NCBI GenBank assembly: GCA_963784895.1
Contig: CAWATM010000007.1
Location: forward strand, 62,001 to 126,000
DNA length: 64,000 nucleotides
Source: Gaiellasilicea sp963784895
Lineage (GTDB): Bacteria; Actinomycetota; Thermoleophilia; Gaiellales; Gaiellaceae
Direction: 5' to 3'
In this document: piece after piece, positions 6,899 through 16,472 of the stretch
Layout: each line of letters begins with the position of its first letter
How positions within the stretch are numbered: the first letter of the stretch is position 1
Made by a program: the position numbers and the translations under genes
Notes under the pieces: model-generated
What the model saw: only the letters and a program-made list of their open reading frames with translations
Database searches by the model: none
Told to the model about the DNA's origin: nothing

Positions 6899-7829
6899 GG
6901 GTGAAGTAGTCGGCGGACTGGTACTGACCCGTCTTCTGCTTGCGGATCTGCATCAGCACGTCGTTCAGGAGCGACGAGGCGCCGAAGCGGAAGAGGTCGG
7001 GCGTCATCCACTGCAGGCCGAGTGTCTCGTGGAGGACGACGAGGTACTGGATCGCCTGCTTCGCCGTCCGGATCCCGCCCGCGGGCTTCATCCCGACCAT
7101 GCGGCCGGTCTCCTCGTGGACGTCGCGGATCGCCTCGAGCATGCAGAGCGTCACGGGCAGCGTTGCCGCGGGGTTGACCTTCCCGGTCGAGGTCTTGATG
7201 AAGTCGCCGCCGGCGGCCATCGCGAGCAGCGAGGCGCGGCGGACGTTGTCGTAGGTGCCGAGCTCGCCGGTCTCGAGGATCACCTTCAGGTGCGCCGGCC
7301 CGCAGGCCTCTTTCACCTTGATGATCTCGTCGTAGACCTTCGCGTAGCGGCCGGAGAGGAAGGCGCCGCGATCGATCACCATGTCGACCTCGTCGGCGCC
7401 GAGCTCGACGGCCTCGCGCACGTCGGCGAGCTTGACCGAGAGCGGGGACTGCCCGGACGGGAACGCCGTCGCAACCGACGCCACCTTGACCCCGGAGCCG
7501 TCGAGACGCGCCTTCGCCGTCGCAACGAGGTTCGGGTAGACGCAGACGGCCGCGACGGGCGGTACGGACGGATCGACGGGATCGGGCCGCATCGCCTTCG
7601 AGCAGAGCGCCGCAACCTTCCCGGGCGTGTCGGCGCCCTCGAGCGTCGTCAGGTCCATCATCCGCACGGCGAGGTCGTACGCCTGCAGCTTCGAGTCCTT
7701 CTTGATCGAGCGCTTCGCGAGCGTCGCCGCCCGCTCCTCGAGCGCGACGGCGTCGACGGAGCCGATCCGGGGGAGCCGCGGCTCGAGCGGGAGCTCGAAG
7801 CCGCGCGGCAGTGCGGGCGCCTGCGCCAT
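6891..7829 (-). CDS. deoC: Deoxyribose-phosphate aldolase
   Basis: 312 residues. It cleaves 2-deoxyribose-5-phosphate into glyceraldehyde-3-phosphate and acetaldehyde in nucleoside catabolism. The Schiff-base lysine is Lys212 in GGDFIKTSTGK, with the second active-site lysine in GMKPAGGIR (Lys248) and the EVDMVID acidic pair near 147-153. The N-terminus is about 50 residues longer than E. coli DeoC. The ATG at 7829 is the first start before homology; the longer upstream frame is antisense to the neighbouring regulator. It heads an operon deoC-aldehyde dehydrogenase-small peptide-truncated dehydrogenase-hydrolase. Confidence 0.92.
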   Translation of the reverse strand: MAQAPALPRGFELPLEPRLPRIGSVDAVALEERAATLAKRSIKKDSKLQAYDLAVRMMDLTTLEGADTPGKVAALCSKAMRPDPVDPSVPPVAAVCVYPNLVATAKARLDGSGVKVASVATAFPSGQSPLSVKLADVREAVELGADEVDMVIDRGAFLSGRYAKVYDEIIKVKEACGPAHLKVILETGELGTYDNVRRASLLAMAAGGDFIKTSTGKVNPAATLPVTLCMLEAIRDVHEETGRMVGMKPAGGIRTAKQAIQYLVVLHETLGLQWMTPDLFRFGASSLLNDVLMQIRKQKTGQYQSADYFTLD

Positions 7830-7846
7830 CGGTCCAGTGTAGACGC

Positions 7847-9682
7847 CTAGCAGGGGACGGCCGGCGAGCCGCAGGCCTTCGTCGTCACCCACACGCGGCC
7901 GTGAGCGACGCGGATGCCCCACGGACTGGCGGCGAGCCGGATCGTCCAGGCGACGCGGTTCGTGCGGGGGTCGACGCGGACGACTGTGCGGTCGTCGCGG
8001 TTCGTCACCCAGACCGCGCCGGCCCCGGCCGCGACGCCGAGTGGCCCCGCTCCGATCCGGACGCGCTCGACGACCCGACGCGTCTCCGGGTCGATGCGGG
8101 TGAGCGTCCGGTCCCAGTAGCTGACGACCCAGACCCCGCCCTGGCCCGCGGCGATGCCGAGCGGGCCGCGACCGACGGCGACCGTCTCGACCGCCGCCGA
8201 ACCTGGTCGGACGACGGATACGGAGGAGCCGTGGTAGTTGGAGACCCACGCGGAGCCGTAGCCGAATGCGGCGAAGAGCGGCAGCGGCCCCACCTCGGTG
8301 GAGGCGACGAGCCGCCGCGAACGGAGGTCGATCCGCGACACGGTATCCCGGCCGCCGGAATCGCTCGGGCTCGTCACCCACAGGTAGCCACCTCCCGTCG
8401 CGAGGCCCTCAGCCGACCCGGGAAGGCGGACTCGGAAGGGGGCGGCCACAACGGCGCCCTTGCCGAGAGCACGGCTGCCGCGCGCGATCAACGTCACCAC
8501 CGGCTCCTCGAAGCTGGAGAGCCAGACGTCGCCGCTCAACCCACTCGAGAGCTGGTGTGCGACGGGAGCGCCCCCGACGACCCGCGCCTCGCGCGTCACG
8601 AGGTCGATCCGGGAGACGGTACGGTCGGCCGTGTTCGCGACCCAGATTGCATCGGCTGTCGCAGCGATGCTGTCCGGCCCGCTGCCCACGCGGACTGAGG
8701 AGACGACGCGGTTCGTCGCCGGGTCGATCTCGACGAGGCTGTCCGGCTCGACGACGACCTCCTGCGCCTGCGCGGCACGCGGCGGGTCGTCGCGGAGGGC
8801 GACCAGGGCGCCGCCCACGACGATGACCGCAAGCGCGGCGATTGCGACACCGGCGAATCGACGGCGACGGCTCGTCGGCGGAGCGGCTGCGCCGCCGAGC
8901 GGCGCCGTCGTCAGGGTCGGATCCTGGCGCAGGATCGCCTGCTCGAGCTCGCGCAGGCGCGGCCCGGGCTCGAGGCCGACCTCGTCGAGCTCGCGGCGCG
9001 CCTCCTGATAGGCGGCGAGGGCGTCGGCCTGACGACCGGCTGCGTACAACGCGAGCATGAGCTGTCCCCGTAGGTGCTCGCGCAGCGGTTCCTTCGCCAC
9101 GAGCCGCTCCAGCTCCGGCACGAGCTCCGCAGCACGGCCTAGCTGGAGATCGATGTCGATGAGCTCCTCGATCGCGGCGAGCCGAAGGTCGTCGAGCCGC
9201 GCGCGCTCGGCCTCGGCCCACGGGAGCTCGATCCCCTCGAGTGCGTCGCCGCGCCAGAGGGCAAGCGCCTCGCGGTAGGCGTCCCCGGCAGCGCCGAGAC
9301 GTCCGGCCGCCCGCTCGACCCGTGCTGACGTGACGAGCGCGCGGAAGCGGAGGCGATCGAGCTCGTCGGCTCCGAGGCGGAGCAGATAGCCGCTGCCGGT
9401 CGTCTCGAGCGGCGACGGCCCGTTCCCGTCGGCGAGAAGCCGCCGCAGCCGTCCGACGTGCACGTGCAGGCTCTGCCTCGCTGTCGCCGGCGGCTCGTCG
9501 CCCCAGAGCTCGTCGATCAACAGCTCGGTCGCGACGGCGCGGTTCGCGTCGAGCAGGAGCCTCGCGAGCAGCGCCTGCAGCTTCTCGCCCGCGACCGGCC
9601 GCTCCTCGCCGCCGACGGTGAGCAACAGCGGGCCGAGGATGCCCAGCCCGAGCCTCGCGCCGCCGCGTCGCGCTTCGGCCAT
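7847..9682 (-). CDS. Membrane-anchored SARP-family regulator with C-terminal beta-propeller
   Basis: A 611-residue one-component regulator. Domains: OmpR-like winged helix (about 10-105, with LLIDELWGDEPPATARQSLH), bacterial transcriptional activator domain of TPR-like helices (about 107-253), a basic stop (SRRRR 271-275), one membrane helix (276-296), then a propeller of repeated blades such as GAVWVTNRDDRTVVRVDP (about 310-605). The topology puts DNA binding in the cytoplasm and the propeller outside. It resembles CadC/ToxR logic built on a SARP module. No ATPase domain is present. Three 11-bp-phased repeats lie just upstream of its start. Confidence 0.88.
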   Translation of the reverse strand: MAEARRGGARLGLGILGPLLLTVGGEERPVAGEKLQALLARLLLDANRAVATELLIDELWGDEPPATARQSLHVHVGRLRRLLADGNGPSPLETTGSGYLLRLGADELDRLRFRALVTSARVERAAGRLGAAGDAYREALALWRGDALEGIELPWAEAERARLDDLRLAAIEELIDIDLQLGRAAELVPELERLVAKEPLREHLRGQLMLALYAAGRQADALAAYQEARRELDEVGLEPGPRLRELEQAILRQDPTLTTAPLGGAAAPPTSRRRRFAGVAIAALAVIVVGGALVALRDDPPRAAQAQEVVVEPDSLVEIDPATNRVVSSVRVGSGPDSIAATADAIWVANTADRTVSRIDLVTREARVVGGAPVAHQLSSGLSGDVWLSSFEEPVVTLIARGSRALGKGAVVAAPFRVRLPGSAEGLATGGGYLWVTSPSDSGGRDTVSRIDLRSRRLVASTEVGPLPLFAAFGYGSAWVSNYHGSSVSVVRPGSAAVETVAVGRGPLGIAAGQGGVWVVSYWDRTLTRIDPETRRVVERVRIGAGPLGVAAGAGAVWVTNRDDRTVVRVDPRTNRVAWTIRLAASPWGIRVAHGRVWVTTKACGSPAVPC

Positions 9683-9688
9683 CGGCCC

Positions 9689-9720
9689 ATCTTAGGGCTG
9701 TTTTAGCCCCGTTTCAGCCC
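9689..9720. promoter_or_regulatory. 11-bp-phased direct repeats upstream of the SARP gene
   Basis: On the plus strand GTTTTAGCCC (9700) and GTTTCAGCCC (9711) are exactly 11 bp apart, with a weaker third unit (ATCTTAGGGC) at 9689. Eleven-base-spaced direct repeats are the known recognition pattern of SARP/OmpR-type activators, so this is a plausible autoregulatory or divergent operator. It lies 7-38 bp before the regulator's ATG and 60 bp before the secreted-protein gene. Confidence 0.5.
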
Positions 9721-9780
9721 GGATTTGCCGGCCCCGTGGACGATCGCCGCGTCATGTCCGTTCGACCAGAAGGAGGAGCA

Positions 9781-10260
9781 ATGCGCATCATCGGACTCGT
9801 GCTCGTCGCCCTGGCGCTCGCGGGCGCCTCGGCCGCCTACGCGGCGGCCCCGACGCACGAATGGGTCACCCTCGACGAGACGTTCACCTGGGACGACTGC
9901 GGCTTCACCGTCGAGGAGAGCGTCGTCGGCACGCTGCACTTGATCTCCTGGTTCAACGAGTCGGGCGCGAGGACGCGGCAGCTCGTGCTCGCACCCGGCT
10001 TCCGTGTCACCTGGCGCAACCTCGAGACCGGCGAGTCGGTGTCGAGCGCAAGCCCGTACGTCGTGCACAAGCAAGACAATCCGGACGGGAGCGCGACGAT
10101 CGCGTTCACCGGGCTCGTCAGCGCGGTCACCGGCGGCGGCCGCGCCTACGTCAGCTCGGGCCGCGCCGTGATCCGCTTCTCGGAGAGTGGGATCGAGGAG
10201 ATCTCGAGCGTCGGCCCCACCTCCGACTTGTGCGAGGCGCTGACCGCGACGATCGGCTGA
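9781..10260 (+). CDS. Secreted protein of unknown function
   Basis: 159 residues beginning with a signal peptide (MRIIGLVLVALALAGASAAYA, predicted cleavage near AYAAA). The mature part is predicted to be beta-rich, with two cysteines (WDDCGF and SDLCEAL) that could form a disulfide outside the cell. I do not recognise a family. AAGGAGGAG lies immediately upstream of the ATG, so this start is preferred over the earlier in-frame ATGs. It is divergent from the SARP-like regulator and is its nearest candidate target. Confidence 0.75.
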   Translation: MRIIGLVLVALALAGASAAYAAAPTHEWVTLDETFTWDDCGFTVEESVVGTLHLISWFNESGARTRQLVLAPGFRVTWRNLETGESVSSASPYVVHKQDNPDGSATIAFTGLVSAVTGGGRAYVSSGRAVIRFSESGIEEISSVGPTSDLCEALTATIG

Positions 10261-10270
10261 CGGTCCTCCG

Positions 10271-10300
10271 GCGGGCGGCTGCGGCCTCGCGGCCGCCCGC
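10271..10300 (+). terminator. GC-rich hairpin after the secreted-protein gene
   Basis: GCGGGCGGC (10271-10279) pairs with GCCGCCCGC (10292-10300), extended by an inner GCG/CGC. No T-run follows, so it may slow or stabilise, or require Rho, instead of acting as a full intrinsic terminator. Confidence 0.45.
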
Positions 10301-10334
10301 GAGTAAGAACTGCAGAGCCGGGAAGACTGCGCGA

Positions 10335-11228
10335 ATGAAGTGGCGCGGACGTGGTGGAGCCGGTCGGATCGAGGACCGGCGCGGAGCAGGCGGCGGCTTC
10401 GGCGGCGGCGGCATCCCGCTGCCGATGGGCAAGGCCGGCGGCGGTCTCGGGCTGATCATCGCCCTCGTGATCTTCCTGCTCTTCGGCGGCGGGCTGCCCG
10501 GTGGAGGCGGTGGCCTCGGCGTCGATCCCGGCACAGGTCAGTTCGAGCAAGCCCCGGCGCCGACCGAGTCCGAGCTCGACAAAGCGCCGCCGGACGACCC
10601 GGGCAAGTTCGTCGACTTCGTCGCCGGCGACGTCGACCTGACCTGGAAGAAGCTCTTTGCCGACAGCGGCAAGACCTACGAGCAGCCGATCATCGTCCTC
10701 TACGACAGCCAGGTGAGCACGGCGTGTGGCAACGCTCCCTCGACCGTCGGTCCCTTCTACTGCCCCCGTGACCGCAAGGTCTATCTCGACTTGCCCTTCA
10801 TGGAGCAGCTGCAGCAGCGGCTCGGCGCGAACGGGGACTTCGCGCAGGCCTACATCGTCGCCCACGAGATCGGGCACCACGTCCAGAACCTCCTCGGCGT
10901 CATGGACGACGTCAACCTGGCGCAGCAAGAGAACCCCGACGATGCCAACGAGCTCTCGGTGCGGCTCGAGCTGCAGGCGGACTGCCTCGCCGGCATCTGG
11001 GCCCACTCCGCGATCCGGCAGGCGGACCTGCTCGAGACCGGCGATCTCGAGGAGGCGCTGACGGCGGCCGCGGCGGTCGGCGACGACCGGATCCAGCAGA
11101 AGTCGGGCGGAACGGTCGACCCGGACACGTTCACGCACGGTTCTGGCGAGCAACGCGTCAAGTGGTTCAAGAAGGGCTTCGAAGCCGGCCAGCCGACCAG
11201 CTGCGACACCTTTCAGGGCGACGTCTAG
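10335..11228 (+). CDS. Neutral zinc metallopeptidase (YpfJ family)
   Basis: 297 residues: a Gly/Arg-rich cytoplasmic N-terminus, one membrane helix (about 38-54, GLGLIIALVIFLLFGGG), and an extracytoplasmic protease domain. The zinc motif is HEIGHH (His177, Glu178, His181) with the downstream ELQADC glutamate (212) as third ligand, both diagnostic of PF04228. Cysteine pairs (CGNAPS...FYC; CLAG...SCDT) fit an exported domain. It is a membrane-anchored peptidase whose physiological substrate is unknown. The stop shares CTAG with the convergent glutamate dehydrogenase gene. Confidence 0.88.
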   Translation: MKWRGRGGAGRIEDRRGAGGGFGGGGIPLPMGKAGGGLGLIIALVIFLLFGGGLPGGGGGLGVDPGTGQFEQAPAPTESELDKAPPDDPGKFVDFVAGDVDLTWKKLFADSGKTYEQPIIVLYDSQVSTACGNAPSTVGPFYCPRDRKVYLDLPFMEQLQQRLGANGDFAQAYIVAHEIGHHVQNLLGVMDDVNLAQQENPDDANELSVRLELQADCLAGIWAHSAIRQADLLETGDLEEALTAAAAVGDDRIQQKSGGTVDPDTFTHGSGEQRVKWFKKGFEAGQPTSCDTFQGDV

Positions 11229-14200
11229 CCCGGCGAGGGCGCAGGCTCCTCGGCGACCTGCCCGGCCCCGGAGGACTGGATCAGATTCCTTAGCTCGCGC
11301 ACGGCGACCGAGAGCCGCGCCAGGTCGAGCGCACCTCCGGAGCGGATGTCCGCCAGCACCTGCCGCGAGCGCTCGACGGCCGCGGTGTTCTGCTTCAGCC
11401 AGCTCTCGACGAGCTCGCGCGCCGGCTGTCCGTTCGCGCCGGAGCGGACGACATGGGCCGTCAGGCTCGCCTGTTCCGCATAGACGTCGTCCCGCAGCGC
11501 CGCCCGGGCCATCGCCGCCCAGCGCGTGTCGCGCGGAAGGCCGACGATCCGGTCGCGCAGCCACTGCAGCTCGAGCCGCTCCCCCAGCCCGAAGTACGTC
11601 TCGGCGACCGACGTGACGTCGAGCCCCGACGCGGCTGCGATCTCGACCAGGTCGGGTGCGGGAACCAGTGAGAGCAGCCGCGAGACGTGGCCAGCGAGGT
11701 CGGCCGGGACGCCGTCGTCGGTGAGCTTCCTCGCGCGCACCTTCGCCTCCTCGATCGCGGACGCCCCCAGCAGCGCCGGCAGCGCCTCTGCGACCGCGGC
11801 GGCCCCGGGTGTGTAGCGGGCGACGGTTGCGGCAATGTCGAGCGGCCTGCGCCGGTGGCGGAGAAGCCAGCGCGTCGTCCGCTCGAGCAGGATCCGGGAG
11901 CGAAGCAGCATTGCGGTCTGGGTCGCGGCGGGCACCTCGCCGTCGAGCGCCTCGATCGCCGCCCAAAGCCCGCGAAGCCCGGTCACCTCGCGGGCGGCCG
12001 TGTAGGCCCGTGCGATCTCGTCGGGTGCGGCGCCCGTCTCATCGCCGAGCCGGTAGAGGAAGGTCGTGCCGGCCCGGTTGACGAGGTCGTTCGCGACCCG
12101 GGTCGAGATGATCTCGCGCCGCAGCGAGTGCTGCGCCAGCTGCACCGGGAAGCGCTCGCGCAGCCGCGTCGGGAAGTAAAGGGCGAGCTCGTCCGCAAGG
12201 TACGGATCGTCGGGGAGATCGGTCGCGAGCAGCGCCTGCGCGAGCGCGATCTTCGTGTGCGAAAGGAGGATGGCGAACTCGGGCGCAGTCAGCCCGCCGC
12301 CCGCGGCAGCGCGCTCCTCGAACGCTTCGATGCTCGGCAGGAACTCGAGCTCGCGGTTGAGAACGCCAGCCTGCTCGAGGCTGCGGACGTAGCGCTCGTG
12401 CACCTCCGCCATCGACGCGGCCTGGGTCACGGAGCTCGTGAGCGCCTGCGCCTGGTCGTAGTTGTCGCGGAGGACGAGCGCCGCCACCTCGTCGGTCATC
12501 TCGGCCAAGAGCTCGTTCCGCTGCTTCCCCGTCAAGTCGCCGTCGGCGACGATCGCGTCGAGCAGGATCTTGATGTTGACCTCGTGATCGGAGCAGTCGA
12601 CGCCGGCCGAGTTGTCGATCGCATCCATGAAGATCCGGCCGCCGCCGAGCGCGTAGGCGATTCGGGCGCGCTGGGTGAAGCCGAGGTTGCCGCCCTCGCC
12701 GACCACGCGCGCGCGCAGGTCCTCGGCGTCGACGCGGACGGCGTCGTTCGCCCGGTCGCCCACCTCTGCGTGCCGCTCGTTGCGCGCCTTCACATAGGTG
12801 CCAATGCCGCCGTTCCAGAGCAGGTCGACCGGCGCGCGCAGGACGGCCTGGATCAGCTCGCCCGGTGTCAGCAGCTCGGCCTCGATGCCGAGCGCAGCCC
12901 GGATCTCCGCCGAGAGCGGGATCGACTTGGCGGTGCGGGGAAAGACGCCGCCGCCGGGCGAGATCAGCGCCGCGTCGTAGTTCGCCCAGGACGAGCCCGG
13001 CAGGCTGAAGAGCCGCTCGCGCTCCCGGAAGCTCTGCTCGGGGTCGGGGTCGGGGTCGAGGAAGACGTGGCGGTGGTCGAAGGCGCCGACGAGCTTGAGG
13101 TGCCGGGAGAGCAGCATCCCGTTCCCGAACACGTCGCCGGACATGTCGCCGATTCCGACCGCGGTGAAGTCGGTGGTCGCGACGTCGACGCCGAGCGCGC
13201 GGAAGTGCCGCCGCACCGACTCCCAGGCGCCGCGCGCGGTGATCCCCATCGCCTTGTGGTCGTAGCCGGCCGAGCCGCCCGACGCGAACGCATCGCCGAG
13301 CCAGAACCCGTACTCGCCCGAGATCGCGTTCGCGAGGTCCGAGAACGTCGCCGTGCCCTTGTCCGCCGCGACGACGAGGTACGGGTCGTCCTCGTCGTGC
13401 CGGACGACGTCGCGCGGCGGCACGAGCTCGCCGGCGGCGATCGTGTCGGTGATGTCGAGCAGGCCGCGAATGAAGGTCCGGTAGCACTCGACCACCTCGG
13501 CGAGCAGGGCGGTGCGGTCGTCGCCGGCCGGCGGCCGCTTGACGACGAAGCCCCCCTTCGCGCCCACCGGGACGATCACCGCGTTCTTGACGGACTGCGC
13601 CTTCATCAGACCGAGCACCTCGGTGCGGAAGTCCTCCTTCCGGTCCGACCACCGGATGCCGCCGCGGGCGACCCTGCCGCCGCGCAGGTGCACCGCTTCG
13701 ACCCGGGTCGAGTAGACGTAGACCTCGTAGAGCGGCCGCGGCTCGGGCAGCTCCGGAATCCGCTTCGGATCGAGCTTGAGCGAGAGATACGGCTTCGCCC
13801 GCCCCTCCTCGTCCGCCTGGAAGTAGTTCGTCCGCAGCACGGCGCCGACCGTCTTCAGGAACCCGCGCAGGATCCGGTCCTCGTCCAGGCTCGCGACACC
13901 GTCGACGATGCCGGCAAGCCTGTCCTCGACGGCTCGCGCCCGTGCGTCGGCGTCGGCCGGACGCGCCGGGTCGAGCCGGAGCACGAAGAGCTCGACGAGA
14001 CCGCGGGCGACGTCCGGGTGCTGGGCAAGCGCGTCCTCCATGTACGCCTGGCTGAAGGTGCTGCCGGCCTGCCGCAGGTACTTCGCGATCGCGCGCAGGA
14101 TCGTGATCTCCCGCGCGGTCAGGCGCGCCGCGAGAACGAGGCGGTTGAAGCCGTCGTTCTCCGCGTCGCCGCGCCAGACCTGCTCGAACGCGTGCTGGAA

Positions 14201-16087
14201 GGTCTCCCGCAGATCCTCGACACGCAGCTCGGCGCCGAGGTCGTGCTGGAGCCCGAAGTCGTAGATCCAGACGGGGTCGCGCCCGAGCGGCCGCAGCTCG
14301 TATGGCCGCTCGTCGCTGATCCGCACACCCATGTTCTCGAGCAGCGGCAGCACGTCGGAGAGCAGGATCGGCCGGCCCGCCCGTACCACCTTGAAGGCAA
14401 GCTGGTCGACGGTCGAGTCGAGCGGGGCGTAGAGGCTGAGACCGAGGTCGTCAGGTGAGGCGAGCTGTTCGATCCGGTCGAGGTCGTGGACCGCCTGGCG
14501 CGGTGTGAAGTCGTCGCGATAGGCGCCGGGGAACGCCTCCCCGTAGCGCTCGTGCAGCGGGCCGGCGCGCTCGTCGCCGGCGTGGTCGACGAGGGCGTCG
14601 CGGAGATCGTCCGTCCACGCCCGGGTGGCCGCGGCGAGGCGCGCCTCGATCTCCCCCACGTCGTAGTCGGGCACCGAGCCGGGCTCGGTGTAGACGACGT
14701 AGTGCAGCCGCGCCAGCACCGACTCCGAGATCCGGGTCGTGTAGTCGGCGCTCTCGCCGGCGAACGCGTCCTGCAGGATCTCCTGGATCTTGCGCCGGTT
14801 CTCGGTGTTGAACCGCTCGCGCGGGATGAAGACCAGGCAGGAGAGGAAGCGGCCGAACACGTCGCGGCGGACGAAGAGCCGGACGCGGCGGCGCTCGCCG
14901 AGGTGGAGGATGCCGAGCGCGATCTCGAGCAGCTCGTCCTGTCTGATCTGGAACAACTCGTCCCGCGGGTACGTCTCCAGGATCTCGATCATCGCCTTGT
15001 GGTCGTGGCTGCCGGGCAGCAGGCCGGAGCGATCGAGCACGCTCTGGACCCTCCGCCGCAGCAGCGGGATCTCCCACGGGCTGGCGCTGTAGACCGTGTG
15101 CGTGAAGAGGCCGAGGAAGCGGCGCTCTGACGCCACCTCACCGGTCTCGTCGAACCGCTTCACGCCGACGTAGTCGAGATAGGCGGGCCGGTGCACGGTC
15201 GCCCGCGAGTTCGCCTTGGTCAGGTTGAGCAGGGTCTTCTCGCGCGCGAGCCTGCGCACCTCAGGCGTCAGCTTCGAGAAACTGAGCGAGTGCGGCTGCT
15301 CCCCCTTGTCGCGGAGGATGCCGAGACCGGTTCCCTCGACCGAGGCGAGCACATCCTCGTCGCCTTCGCTCCGGATCTCGTACTCGCGGTAGCCGAGGAA
15401 GGTGAAGTGGTCGTCGTGCATCCACTGCAGCAGCTCGCGCGCCTCTTCGAGCTCCTCTGCGGGGATCGGGGGCGGCGACTGCTCGAGCTCGGCGATCGCC
15501 TCGTGCACCTCGGCCCGCATCGCCTGCCAGTCCTCGACGGCGGCGGCGACGTCGCCGAGCACGCGCTCGAGGTCGGCGCGGAGCCGCTCGAGCGCGTCGG
15601 GGTCGGTGATGCGGTCGATCTCGACATGGATCAGCGACTCCGGCTTGCCATCCGCGCCGCCGACCTCGAGCAGCCGCCCCTTCTCGTCGCGACGGAGGCG
15701 CATGATCGGCCGCGCGACGAGATGCATCGCGCTGCCGTGCCGCGTCACCTCCATCGTCACCGAGTCGACGAGGAACGGCATGTCGGCGACCACGGTCTCG
15801 ACGACCGTGTGCGGTGACTGCCAGCCGTGCTCCTCGACGTTCGGGTTGTAGACGTGCACCTTCAGCTCGCCCGGGCGGCGGAGGCGGGCGAGGCGCCAGT
15901 GGGCCATCGCGGCGCCGTAGACGTCGATGTCGCTGCGGCCGGCGAGGTCGTCCGGCGCCGCGTTCGCGTAGTACGCGCGCACGAAGCGCTCGACGTCGTC
16001 CGCCTCGTCGCCGTCGAGCCGTTCCCGGACGCGCGCGACCGCGCTCTCGAGCAGTGCCGCCTTCGTTTCCGCCGGGCTCGTGGTCAC
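11225..16087 (-). CDS. gdhB: NAD-specific glutamate dehydrogenase, large (GDH-180) type
   Basis: 1,620 residues, the size of the Streptomyces/Pseudomonas 180-kDa class. It catalyses reversible oxidative deamination of glutamate to 2-oxoglutarate. A long N-terminal regulatory region containing ACT-like segments (about 1-700) precedes the catalytic core, which shows GGIRWSDRKEDFRTEV and VPVGAKGGFVVK (about 815-850), then GIGDMSGDVFGNGML and the NAD-binding fold, followed by a helical C-terminal domain. The GTG start at 16087 lacks a strong ribosome binding site. It is a lone gene, separated from the era operon by 26 bases on the same strand and so possibly co-transcribed. Confidence 0.95.
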   Translation of the reverse strand: MTTSPAETKAALLESAVARVRERLDGDEADDVERFVRAYYANAAPDDLAGRSDIDVYGAAMAHWRLARLRRPGELKVHVYNPNVEEHGWQSPHTVVETVVADMPFLVDSVTMEVTRHGSAMHLVARPIMRLRRDEKGRLLEVGGADGKPESLIHVEIDRITDPDALERLRADLERVLGDVAAAVEDWQAMRAEVHEAIAELEQSPPPIPAEELEEARELLQWMHDDHFTFLGYREYEIRSEGDEDVLASVEGTGLGILRDKGEQPHSLSFSKLTPEVRRLAREKTLLNLTKANSRATVHRPAYLDYVGVKRFDETGEVASERRFLGLFTHTVYSASPWEIPLLRRRVQSVLDRSGLLPGSHDHKAMIEILETYPRDELFQIRQDELLEIALGILHLGERRRVRLFVRRDVFGRFLSCLVFIPRERFNTENRRKIQEILQDAFAGESADYTTRISESVLARLHYVVYTEPGSVPDYDVGEIEARLAAATRAWTDDLRDALVDHAGDERAGPLHERYGEAFPGAYRDDFTPRQAVHDLDRIEQLASPDDLGLSLYAPLDSTVDQLAFKVVRAGRPILLSDVLPLLENMGVRISDERPYELRPLGRDPVWIYDFGLQHDLGAELRVEDLRETFQHAFEQVWRGDAENDGFNRLVLAARLTAREITILRAIAKYLRQAGSTFSQAYMEDALAQHPDVARGLVELFVLRLDPARPADADARARAVEDRLAGIVDGVASLDEDRILRGFLKTVGAVLRTNYFQADEEGRAKPYLSLKLDPKRIPELPEPRPLYEVYVYSTRVEAVHLRGGRVARGGIRWSDRKEDFRTEVLGLMKAQSVKNAVIVPVGAKGGFVVKRPPAGDDRTALLAEVVECYRTFIRGLLDITDTIAAGELVPPRDVVRHDEDDPYLVVAADKGTATFSDLANAISGEYGFWLGDAFASGGSAGYDHKAMGITARGAWESVRRHFRALGVDVATTDFTAVGIGDMSGDVFGNGMLLSRHLKLVGAFDHRHVFLDPDPDPEQSFRERERLFSLPGSSWANYDAALISPGGGVFPRTAKSIPLSAEIRAALGIEAELLTPGELIQAVLRAPVDLLWNGGIGTYVKARNERHAEVGDRANDAVRVDAEDLRARVVGEGGNLGFTQRARIAYALGGGRIFMDAIDNSAGVDCSDHEVNIKILLDAIVADGDLTGKQRNELLAEMTDEVAALVLRDNYDQAQALTSSVTQAASMAEVHERYVRSLEQAGVLNRELEFLPSIEAFEERAAAGGGLTAPEFAILLSHTKIALAQALLATDLPDDPYLADELALYFPTRLRERFPVQLAQHSLRREIISTRVANDLVNRAGTTFLYRLGDETGAAPDEIARAYTAAREVTGLRGLWAAIEALDGEVPAATQTAMLLRSRILLERTTRWLLRHRRRPLDIAATVARYTPGAAAVAEALPALLGASAIEEAKVRARKLTDDGVPADLAGHVSRLLSLVPAPDLVEIAAASGLDVTSVAETYFGLGERLELQWLRDRIVGLPRDTRWAAMARAALRDDVYAEQASLTAHVVRSGANGQPARELVESWLKQNTAAVERSRQVLADIRSGGALDLARLSVAVRELRNLIQSSGAGQVAEEPAPSPG

Positions 16088-16113
16088 AGGTCGCTCGCCT
16101 TCAGTATGACCTG

Positions 16114-16470
16114 CTATCGGCGCCGGTACGGCTCGAGCCCCGTGCCCTCGAGGATCAGCGCGATCAACCCCGTCGCGGACGTCGTCTCGTGCTCCTCGCC
16201 CTGCGGCCAGAAAACCGCCTCGCCCGCCTCGATCGGCTCGGCAATGCCGTCGGCACCGCTAACCTCGCCGCTCCCCTCGAGCACCGCGAAGATCTGCGGT
16301 ACGCCCGCGGGATGACGGGCGATGCGACCGCCGGGCTGGAGTCGGAAGACGGCGCCCTGGAAGGGTGCGCCGGCGAAGATCGAGCCGGTCAGCGGCGCAA
16401 CCGTCACACGCTCGAGCCGCTCGTCGGCTGGCGCGAAGGCGACCTGGGCGCCGAAGGTGAGCCGCTCCAC
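16114..16470 (-). CDS. Small single-domain cupin protein
   Basis: 118 residues forming one cupin barrel: RLQPGGRIARHPAGVPQIFAVLEGSGEV supplies motif 1 in a divergent form (one His; the usual HxH is reduced), and EAVFWPQGEEHETTS supplies motif 2 with Glu-Glu-His. It probably binds a metal or small ligand; the substrate is unknown. It starts with GTG 2 bases after the era stop and is the last gene of the phoH-ybeY-era operon. It is not a usual member of that block. Confidence 0.75.
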   Translation of the reverse strand: MERLTFGAQVAFAPADERLERVTVAPLTGSIFAGAPFQGAVFRLQPGGRIARHPAGVPQIFAVLEGSGEVSGADGIAEPIEAGEAVFWPQGEEHETTSATGLIALILEGTGLEPYRRR

Positions 16471-16472
16471 GT

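Noticed and set aside
4394..6904. 836-codon open frame antisense to the two aldehyde dehydrogenases
   Set aside because: High GC removes stops from antisense frames; the translation is Arg/Leu/Gly low-complexity with no motifs, while the minus strand encodes clear enzymes.
11687..14458. 923-codon open frame antisense to glutamate dehydrogenase
   Set aside because: Same GC artefact; composition is Arg/Glu-rich with no recognisable domain.
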